Shown in pieces: positions 14,081 to 21,600 of a DNA stretch of 22,318 bases (position 1 is its first letter; each line of letters begins with the position of its first letter). The notes under the pieces were generated by a model. That model saw only the letters and a list, made by a program, of their open reading frames with translations, did no database searches and was not told the DNA's origin. Source of the stretch: JAMIFV01 sp035906055 (lineage in GTDB: Bacteria; Pseudomonadota; Alphaproteobacteria; Rickettsiales; JABCZZ01); assembly GCA_035906055.1 (NCBI GenBank), contig JAMIFV010000004.1, positions 1-22,318 of the forward strand. Direction: 5' to 3'. The position numbers and the translations under genes were made by a program.

Positions 14081-14890
14081 CTAGAACTGATCACGAAACG
14101 CCACTGCACATTGCGGGGTTGTTCCTGTCAGGCGATAGGATGCTGTCAATGTTGCCGCCTGCGTTGCCGTCGAACCGGACGCATCGCTGCACTCTGACAG
14201 CGCGTTATTGGCACGAAGCACTACTTTCCCCGTGGCGGGCTTCCCATCGTCCAGCTTGGTATCCAGGTTCAGTAATTCTCGCGATGTAAATACTGGCCCA
14301 ACGAAAATATTATTCGGGAGCGAGGTTCCAAACTCGAATGTATTGCCGTAGTAATTATCAAACAGATATGCATTTCCCGACGCGGTGAGATGAACTATAT
14401 CCCAGCCAGAATTCGCTATCCTGCCAGTCGGCACGTTCCTGCTTGTAGCGGAATAGGTTGTGGAGCCGTCCGTAACTCCGGTGAATGTACCTCCGATGAG
14501 CCCGGCATTGGCTAGATGCTGCCAGAACCGGAAAGCTTCATTGGAGGAAGTTGTAACGCGGGAAATAATGCCATTCCCGCCGCCATTGCAGGTTTGGGTG
14601 CCGGTTCCAATCGTAGTCGCGCAACCGGCAGTGCTTCCCGTGCTGCCGTCTGCAGCCCCCCATAACGAAGCGGCATTTGGCATATCGCCAGGCAAGTGGC
14701 CGAACTTTTCCCTGAATGCCATGGTTGCGGTGAAAAATGTTTCATGCTGTGTGATTATGCTGCGGACTTCCATGGAACGCACAAGTGTTCGTCCTGTTAC
14801 TATCCCGCCCAAGATCAGCCCGGTCACCACCAGCACGATCGCAAGCTCAAGAAGAGTGAAAGCATGTTTGGATTTAATTAACTGGAGCAT
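14081..14890 (-). CDS. Large pilin-like protein, paralogue of the neighbouring pilin gene
   Basis: A 269-residue protein with leader MLQLIKSKHA and prepilin cleavage before FTLLELAIVLVVTGL (Ala at -1, Glu at +5). The mature part contains FREKFGHLPGDMPNAASLWG, a Gly/Thr-rich loop with two Cys, and DTKLDDGKPATGKVVLR. Both the 'F..K...LPGD..NA' and 'DTK.DDGKP..GK' blocks recur in the gene at 12987-13751, so the two are paralogues. It is probably a minor pilin of a type IV pilus or type II-like system. The ATG at 14890 is preferred over the upstream TTG at 14926 because it gives a normal short leader. No Shine-Dalgarno is evident. Confidence 0.85.
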   Translation of the reverse strand: MLQLIKSKHAFTLLELAIVLVVTGLILGGIVTGRTLVRSMEVRSIITQHETFFTATMAFREKFGHLPGDMPNAASLWGAADGSTGSTAGCATTIGTGTQTCNGGGNGIISRVTTSSNEAFRFWQHLANAGLIGGTFTGVTDGSTTYSATSRNVPTGRIANSGWDIVHLTASGNAYLFDNYYGNTFEFGTSLPNNIFVGPVFTSRELLNLDTKLDDGKPATGKVVLRANNALSECSDASGSTATQAATLTASYRLTGTTPQCAVAFRDQF

Positions 14891-15144
14891 GGGTAGATAA
14901 GTAACGGATTTTGGCTTTGGGGGCAATGGACTTATTTGTCGTCACCCTGCGCTGCCCTTGCTACCTGGCAGTAAATCCCTGGCGCCGCTTCCCATTAGGC
15001 ACCGGCTATGCTAACTTGCTAGGGTTTAGTATCCCAAATTGGTTCATGCAGTTAACTGATTGACTATTATCCACTTGGAAGAATTCTGCTTTCAGCACAA
15101 AATTGCTATGCAGCATAGGCGTAATGATTGAAGGAAAGAGTATC

Positions 15145-15769
15145 GTGCATGCACAAAAAAGCATAACAGCATTATTTCTTCTGATATTTTCAGCTTCTTC
15201 CGTATGGGCGGATTCATGGTGCAATTTCGATAAAGGGTTTATCGGTACGCAAGCGATCGGGTGCGTCTTTCCCTTCTCGCTGCTGCGCCGGACACAACGC
15301 AAGAGCCAATTCCTGCGGCGATATGCACAATAAAGACTTATGATGCTCCCGGCGGAGTAAATACTGATATGGCCGATTGTGTCCGGTTTGAATATACCCC
15401 TTCGGAATATATCGATAAAAAAGCTCCGACCGAGAGCGACTATTATACATTGATGGTGTGTGACGCCAAAGGTGCATTTGTGCGTCTACGCCTTAAGGAT
15501 GGCACATCGGTATGGGCAAAAACTAATGCCCCGGATGCAATCAGGAAAATTGGCAGGGGAGGGGGGCACCCGATCAGATTTTTTCTAAACCGGATCGCGC
15601 ATATCCGGCTTCCCCCATGGCGGCGCTGAATGATACTAAAACCCGTAACAAGATTCGCGCCCTGTTTAAAAATACAGAGTTTGCGAAGAACGATGTGATT
15701 GCCTATCTGCGTGGAAACACTTCGTCTGATTTTATTCAGGATAACCCTTTATACGTGGATTTTGTCTAG
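15145..15769 (+). pseudogene. Secreted protein broken by two frameshifts
   Basis: Three frames connect into one protein. The first is a signal peptide from GTG 15145 (HAQKSITALFLLIFSASSVWA, cleavage before DSWCNF) with AAGGAAAG upstream. The second runs from about 15234 to the G-run at 15556-15566 (PIPAAICTIKTYDAPGG, CDAKGAFVRLRLKDGTSVW). The third runs to TAG at 15767-15769 (RNKIRALFKNTEFAKNDVIAY). Each change is consistent with loss of one base, the second within GGGGAGGGGGG. The intact product would be a periplasmic or secreted protein of about 207 residues with two or three Cys. I do not recognise the family. Either real decay or base-calling errors in homopolymers would explain it. Confidence 0.6.
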
Positions 15770-15804
15770 TGAACCTCCACGGGGCTTGCCCCGTGGAGGT
15801 TCAC
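15769..15804. repeat. Perfect 36-bp palindrome (GTGAACCTCCACGGGG-CTTG)
   Basis: Arms of 16 bp, GTGAACCTCCACGGGG and CCCCGTGGAGGTTCAC, with a CTTG loop. It has no T-run after it, so it looks like an intergenic repeat rather than a terminator. It starts on the last base of the stop codon of the broken secreted gene and ends 9 bases before the gspF fragment. Confidence 0.85.
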
Positions 15805-15812
15805 CATCATCA

Positions 15813-16058
15813 ATGGAAGTAAGCGGTGTTTTTCCTCCTGTGCTTATAACAATGACTGCCGGTGGTGAAGCGAGTGGCCGTCTGGGATCCATGCTTTTAT
15901 ACGCTGGGGCAATGCTCCAGCGGGATGCAGAAAACTGTACAGCAGTTTTACTAAAGGTATTTGAGCCATTAGTGCTGTTAGTGATGGGAGGGGTTGTCTT
16001 GCTATTGGTTTTGTCGATAATTCCACCTATTTTAAATCTTAATCAACTGGTGCAATGA
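15813..16058 (+). pseudogene. gspF: 5'-truncated gspF (type II secretion inner-membrane platform)
   Basis: Only the last ~81 residues of GspF are present: GVFPPVLITMTAGGEASGRLGSML, the conserved cytoplasmic 'G.FPP....M...GE.SG.L' segment, then the final membrane helix (LEPL-like VFEPLVLLVMGGVVLLLVLSII) and NLNQLVQ. A normal GspF has about 400 residues, so about 320 are missing. Upstream of the fragment the frame runs into the perfect palindrome. This looks like a deletion or recombination junction. It may still be translated from ATG 15813, but a functional platform protein is impossible from this piece. Its stop is 1 base before the gspG start. Confidence 0.85.
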
Positions 16059-16059
16059 T

Positions 16060-16484
16060 ATGCCAAATCAATCTATGCGAGGTTTTTCTCTGCTTGAAAT
16101 CATGGTGGTATTGGTAATTATCGCCATAGTAATGTCGATGGTGGTTCCCAATATTATTGGAAAGCCAGATGAAGCCCGCATTACTGCAGCAAAGGCGGAT
16201 TTACGCACAATCGTCACGGCGCTTGATATATATAAACTTGATAATTTTGTTTACCCCACCACGCAGCAAGGCTTGGAATCGTTGGTGACTAAACCCTCTC
16301 TTTCGCCACAACCGCAACATTGGAAAGAAGGGTGCTTAAAGAAACTGCCAACTGATCCATGGGGAAATCCCTACCAGTATTATCTCCAGGTTCCCACGGT
16401 GCCTATGACCTCTATTCGCTGGGTCAAAATGGAAATCCAGAACAGCCAGATCCAACGAAGGTCATAGGTGAATGGCAGTTTTGA
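16060..16484 (+). pseudogene. gspG: Major pseudopilin GspG with a single-base frameshift near its C-terminus
   Basis: The N-terminus is MPNQSMRG^FSLLEIMVVLVIIAIV, then KADLRTIVTALDIYKLDNFVYPTTQQGLESLV and LPTDPWGNPYQYY, all classic GspG. As written, the frame runs off-family and stops at 16467. Adding one C to CTCCAGG at 16384-16390 restores YYLPGSHGAYDLYSLGQNG and a normal end (stop 16482-16484), giving 141 residues. The restored end overlaps the gspH start by 13 bases. GspG forms the pseudopilus shaft. The break is either a sequencing error or early decay. I give the restored span; the uncorrected frame is 16060-16467. Confidence 0.85.
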
Positions 16485-16996
16485 TCCAGCGCAACAACGA
16501 TGGTTTTACCCTGCTTGAAGCATTGGTAGTTACTTTAATTATTAGTGTCGTGATGGGTTTGGCCGTTCTATCTGTTTCATCTAGTAGTAGACGTGATGTT
16601 GATTTGGAAACTGAGCGGTTACAGCAGATGCTGCAGGATGCTGCTGATGAAGCGGTATTTCAAAAAAAAGTGTTAGGGATCGTACTGAATAAAAGAGAAT
16701 ACTCTATTGTCGCCTATAATGCCTCACAACAAAAATGGGAAAACCTGCAAGAAAAACAATTCCGAGTACATCAGTTGCCAAATGATGTTACCGTTGCACT
16801 CAGAGTAAATGGCAGCAGTATTGTGCTTTCAGATGAGGCAAAGGTTGAAGCGCAGAAACCATCAGCAATTTTTTACCCAACGGGGATCATAACCTCATTT
16901 CAAATCTCCATTAGCCGATTCAATGACTCGGTATCCAGCCAGATAAGATCAGACGGAATTTCCCTCGTTTCCCATAATGAAGGAGTAAAAGATTAA
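16472..16996 (+). CDS. gspH: Type II secretion minor pseudopilin GspH
   Basis: A 174-residue pseudopilin. The prepilin signal is NNDG^FTLLEALVVTLIISVVMG (cleavage after Gly, Glu at +5), followed by the GspH-like 'LSVSSSSRRDVDLETERLQQML..A..EAVFQKK.LGI' segment. It then has a beta-rich C-terminal part ending in a hydrophilic tail. It is processed by the prepilin peptidase GspO/PilD and sits in the pseudopilus near the tip. The gene overlaps the restored gspG end and its stop overlaps the gspJ start by one base (TAATG at 16994-16998). AT-rich codon use matches its neighbours gspG/J/K. Confidence 0.87.
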   Translation: MAVLIQRNNDGFTLLEALVVTLIISVVMGLAVLSVSSSSRRDVDLETERLQQMLQDAADEAVFQKKVLGIVLNKREYSIVAYNASQQKWENLQEKQFRVHQLPNDVTVALRVNGSSIVLSDEAKVEAQKPSAIFYPTGIITSFQISISRFNDSVSSQIRSDGISLVSHNEGVKD

Positions 16997-17484
16997 TGAA
17001 ACACTCAGTTCATGGATTCACGTTATTAGAGTTGATGGTGGCATTGACGATCACCGTCCTTATTGGGCTTGCAGCCCATTCGTTGTTTGGTGCGGCTATA
17101 AAATCCAGAGATACAAGCAAAGAGCGATCTGCTGATCTGGAGCAACTGCAAAAAGCAATGTGGATAGTGACGGAGGATATACAGCAATTAGTTCCAAAGA
17201 CCCTGAAAATATCCAACAATGGTAATCATGTCGAATTTATCCGCACTGGATGGGTAAATCTGCCTGAAACTACATCATCCGATATTGTCTATGTATCCTA
17301 CGAGTATAGGGACAATTCGCTATTACGACATATAACAACACAAGCCTCTCCCCAGACGCAGATATTGTTTAGGGGAATAACGGATTGGCAAGCTGTACGT
17401 CCCACCCCTTTGGCATTAGAAATATCGTTTGTTTCAAAGCAGTATGGCCAGCTGCACCGTGTTATTGAGATCCCTGGATCATGA
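16996..17484 (+). CDS. gspJ: Type II secretion minor pseudopilin GspJ
   Basis: A 162-residue pseudopilin with VHG^FTLLELMVALTITVLIG, then the GspJ-typical 'R...LE.LQKAM..V..DI.QLVP' block (ADLEQLQKAMWIVTEDIQQLVP). It is shorter than many GspJ proteins (about 200 residues), with a compact beta-rich C-terminus. With GspI and GspK it normally forms the tip complex that starts the pseudopilus. gspI, which usually lies between gspH and gspJ, is missing here. It overlaps gspK by 4 bases (ATGA). Confidence 0.85.
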   Translation: MKHSVHGFTLLELMVALTITVLIGLAAHSLFGAAIKSRDTSKERSADLEQLQKAMWIVTEDIQQLVPKTLKISNNGNHVEFIRTGWVNLPETTSSDIVYVSYEYRDNSLLRHITTQASPQTQILFRGITDWQAVRPTPLALEISFVSKQYGQLHRVIEIPGS

Positions 17485-18344
17485 ATTCTACAATCACAAA
17501 TCCTGGGCCACAGCGGGGTATGGCATTGATTACGGTCATGATCATATTTTGTATCATTGCCACCGCCTCTATTGCTCTATTAATGCGGCAGCAGATTGAT
17601 ATTAAGCGTACCGCGAATATCCTCAATTTTACCCAAGCCAAGCATTATGCATTTGGTGCGGAGGAGTTGGCTCGTCTGGTGTTATTGGAGGATGTAAGAC
17701 TTTCACCACATATAGATTACCCTGGGCAGCATTGGTCGAATATGCAGGAGGCAATGCCAATCAGTGATGGCAAAGTCTCGATACGTGTTAAAGATTTGCA
17801 AGGATTACTTAATCTGAATGCCGTGTTGGCTAATCCAAAATCTCAGCAACAGGTGTTGCAAAGACTATTGGACACACTTGCAATAAAGAGAGATGCACGA
17901 TCGCTAATCGATGGCCTCAATGGCTTGCGTAATACTCCATCTGATGCTGCCGGAATATTAAGCGCTAAACAACTTGCCCTTACTGGCCTGACTGAAAATG
18001 AAATAAATACCCTTTTACCTTATGTAACGGCATTGCCTGACCCAGAGTCACGGGTAAATGCTAATACGGCGCCTGATAACCTGCTTAAGGCTCTGGTAAT
18101 AAATAGTAAAATATATGATTCCATAAAGGAAGTGCTTGCTCGGCAAGGATACATAACCGATGGCAATTTTCTGCAACTTCCAGACGCAAGGGGCATTGGT
18201 GTCCGAAGCAATTATTTTCAAGTAAGAATACATGTTACTTATAATGGTAATTTGCTTAATCTGATTAGCGTTATTCATAGATATACTGATGTTTCGGGGG
18301 TAACTCATGCTTATGTGATAAGTCGGGATTTTGGTGATTTATGA
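17481..18344 (+). CDS. gspK: Type II secretion minor pseudopilin GspK
   Basis: A 287-residue GspK. The atypical N-terminus is QRG^MALITVMIIFCIIATASIAL with no Glu at +5, as usual for GspK. 'RQQIDIKRTANILNFTQAKHYAFGAEELARLVL' follows, then the DLQGLLNLNAVL motif and the helix-hairpin-helix-like SAM-domain region (SRVNANTAPDNLLKAL). The protein caps the pseudopilus tip with GspI-GspJ. It is somewhat shorter than typical GspK (about 300-330). It is the last gene of the gsp fragment; no terminator was seen in the following 293 bases. Confidence 0.9.
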   Translation: MNSTITNPGPQRGMALITVMIIFCIIATASIALLMRQQIDIKRTANILNFTQAKHYAFGAEELARLVLLEDVRLSPHIDYPGQHWSNMQEAMPISDGKVSIRVKDLQGLLNLNAVLANPKSQQQVLQRLLDTLAIKRDARSLIDGLNGLRNTPSDAAGILSAKQLALTGLTENEINTLLPYVTALPDPESRVNANTAPDNLLKALVINSKIYDSIKEVLARQGYITDGNFLQLPDARGIGVRSNYFQVRIHVTYNGNLLNLISVIHRYTDVSGVTHAYVISRDFGDL

Positions 18345-18637
18345 CAGAACAGTTATTTTTTTGAGGCTTATATCTGCTTGAAACTATACAACGCAACAAT
18401 GGCATAAAATTCTAAACGCTAACATTTCCAAAATGCAAAACGATGCCGGAGAAGTTTAAACAACATTCCTGATACAATAATTACAGTTATCAATTGTTCT
18501 CTAAGCGTAAATGAATACTTGCTCATGAAATTCATGCTTAGGTTGAAAATTGATGGTGACAACTAAATTGGATTTTGTATTTTAAAAAATGCTTAACAGC
18601 ACCCATCGGGTGTAATAAAATTAAGGAGAGGTTTGTC
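18345..18637. other. AT-rich intergenic region upstream of the C39-RHS gene
   Basis: 293 bases with no gene. It holds an imperfect hairpin at 18501-18541 (CTAAGC/GCTTAG and ATGAAT/ATTCAT arms) and a small hairpin CACCC-ATC-GGGTG just upstream of the AAGGAG ribosome binding site of the next gene. I could not settle on a promoter; TAATAAA-like and TTGTAT-like hexamers are present but badly spaced. Confidence 0.45.
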
Positions 18638-21600
18638 ATGGCATTAAAAACACCAGGAAATAAGCAGGCTTCTCCCACAAGAAACACACTAAAAGCATTA
18701 TTGTTTACTGCGGCTGCGTTACTTGCGGGTGGTGTGCTGTATCAAAACTCTGGCAAAGCTCCCGGCGTAGATGCTGGTAATGCGGCAAAGCTCTCAGCTA
18801 TTTCTGTTTCTGATGTTCCAACTTCAGTATCCACTGCTCAATCTAATCAGGCTCCGGTTCAGGTTGCACTGCCTGATGCGCCTCCCATGCGTAATTTTCC
18901 TGGCCTTGATGAGCCCCTCGTTGCTACAGGGCCGGTTAGCGAACAAGAAAATAAAGATCTGGATGCTACCTTGCTGGCATTTCATGATGCCCCCCTGAAG
19001 GCTGGGAAAGAGAGTGACTATACTGATTACGTTAAGCCGTTGCTCGCTTATATCGAGAAACACCCTGATTCGCGCTGGAATGCGTCCCTGAATCTCAATA
19101 TTGGCCTTGGCTATTATCGCGCGGGTTATTTTAGCGTAACCTTTGATTATTTTTCAAAAGCCTGGGAACTTGGCCGCGATGTTACCAGTGTAGAGGGCAG
19201 TCGTATGGCTGACCGTGCTCTGGGTGAACTTGCCGCGATGTATGCACGGCTTGGGCGCAAAAATGACCTTGAGCAACTGTTAGAGGCAACTAAAGATCGT
19301 TCAGTAAGTAGTTCTGCGGCTTTCATGTTGCAGGGCGCGCGCGACGGGCTTGATACGTTTAAATATCGTCCTGAAGTGGCCTATCTGTGTGGTCCGCAGG
19401 CACTCAAAAATGTTCTTGGTTTTTTAAATGCAAAAGAAGAGCAGATAAAAGTAGCGGCAGATGCACGCTCTGGCACGCACGGCGTTTCACTGACGCAGCT
19501 TGCAAAGTTAGCGGATAAGGCAGGTCTTGCCTATACGCTCATATTCCGTGAGCCAGGGCAGCCTTTGCCGGTGCCTTCCATTGCCAATCTGAAGGTGAAT
19601 CATTACACCGCCCTGCTTGAGGAGCGCGATGGCAAATACCTCGTAAAAGACCCCACTTTTGGTGCAGGGGGGTCCATTATCACGGCAAAGGCAGCGGATG
19701 CGGAAAGCAGCGGATATTATCTTGTTCCCAAATCGGTGATGGAGAAGCACCCGGACAGCGGTTGGCGAACAGTGGCCGCCGACTCTGAAGAGGCGGGCAA
19801 AGTATATGGCATGGGCCAGCCTTTCGGCACGATGCCGGGCGGTGGCGGCGGGTGTGAAACCACGCCAGAATCCTCTGGTGCAGGTTGTAAACCAAACTGT
19901 AGTAATTGTCCTTCGGATGAGGATGGCGACGAACAGGGCATGACCAAGAGCACTATTGTGCTTGCCCAGGCGGCACTTGTATTGAAGGACACTCCTGTGG
20001 GCTACAAGCCGCAGAAGGGGCTGCCGATCAAGGTAAACATGCGTTATAACTCGCGGGAAAGCACGCAGCCTGCCAACTTCACCTTCTCCAACCTCGGGCC
20101 GGTATGGGCACATAACTGGCAGACGTACATCCAGGACGATCCGAACAATCCCGGCAGCGGTGTAAAGCGTGTGTTTGGCGGCGGGGGCGCTTATGAATAT
20201 GACGTCGTTGCCAACACGCAGACGTCCTACATAACGATGTATGATACGGCCACGGGCAAGTTCCAGCCGGAATCCTATGACAGCTCCGTCTTGCAGCGTT
20301 TCCCTGCCACCGGCGCGGTTACATCGTATAAACGCACATTGCCTAATGGCACGGTGGAGACCTACAGCCTGTCCAACGGGGCCACCACTGCCCCGCGCAT
20401 CATGTTCCTCAAGACGATCGCGGATCCTTCCGGCAACACCACCACGCTCAATTACGATGGCAGCTTCCGCCTGACTTCCATCACCGATGCCATGGGACGC
20501 AGCACCACCTTCGCTTACACCATTTCCGGCTCGCCTTTGCTGGTGAGCAAGGTCACTGACCCTTTCGGCAGGTTCAGCACGCTTGGTTATGATGCAAGCA
20601 AGCGCCTTTCCTCCATCACCGATCCGGTGGGAATTGTTTCCAGCTTTGCCTATGCCAACGCGCTCGCGCCTAATTTCGTCACCAGCCTCACCACCCCCTA
20701 CGGCACGTCAAGGTTCTCGGATAAGATAAACCCGAATGACCCCAATCCGAACGGTGAAGTAACCCGTTCAATGGTGGTGAAGGACCCCATGGGCTATGTG
20801 GAATATGCGTATCTTTACCAGAACCCCACGGTCACAGGAACCACAGCGGAAACCCATGTGCCGGGCACCATGTACAATGATGCCAATTCCGGTCTGCGCA
20901 ATACCTATTACTGGAACAAGCACCAGTCGGCCTCCGGCGGTGTCACGCTGGATGCGAATAACAACCCCATCGCGCAGAACTGGACGAAACCAAAAATCTA
21001 CCACTGGTTCATGCAGTGCTGTAACGACAATTACATTTCAGGCGATTTGATGAGCACCAAGCAGCCGCTGGAGTCGGCGTGGACGCTCACGATGAGGGAC
21101 TTGATCACCCCTTCGGGAGCCAGGACCGGCAGGACGCGCGATGTTACCAAAACGAGCCACTGGACGGGTTCCACATGGCCGTATAACGGCTTCATGTATA
21201 GTGAAACCACCTATAACCCCCTTGGGTATGTGCTTACCACGCTGGATTCATACAACCGCAAGAAGCGCTTTACCTATGCAGCCAATAACATCGACCTGCT
21301 GACGGTGGAGCAGCTGTATCTGAGGCCGAACGCGTTCACCGAATGGTATACCACCACCGACACCTATTCCAGTTACAACGCCGCGCACCAGCCGCAGAGC
21401 TATACCGATGCGTCCGGGAAGGTGTGGGGGTATACCTATAACGCTGCGGGTCAGCTGCGCACCGTCACCAACCCCAATGCCGGTGTTACCACGTATAATT
21501 ACGATGCGAGCAGCCGCCTTTCCACGGTGCAGAACGCGAACCTGCAAACCGTCCTGACCCTAACCTACGATTCTGCCGACCGCATCCGCACGCGCACCGA

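Noticed and set aside
15771..15802. Palindrome as a rho-independent terminator
   Set aside because: The stem is strong but no T-run follows on either strand, so an intergenic repeat is the better reading.
3857..18797. A 17-base identity (AATGCGGCAAAGCTCTC) shared by the gene at 3682 and the C39-RHS gene
   Set aside because: Flanking bases do not match and the encoded context (SNAAKLS versus GNAAKLS) is short and low-complexity; most likely chance.
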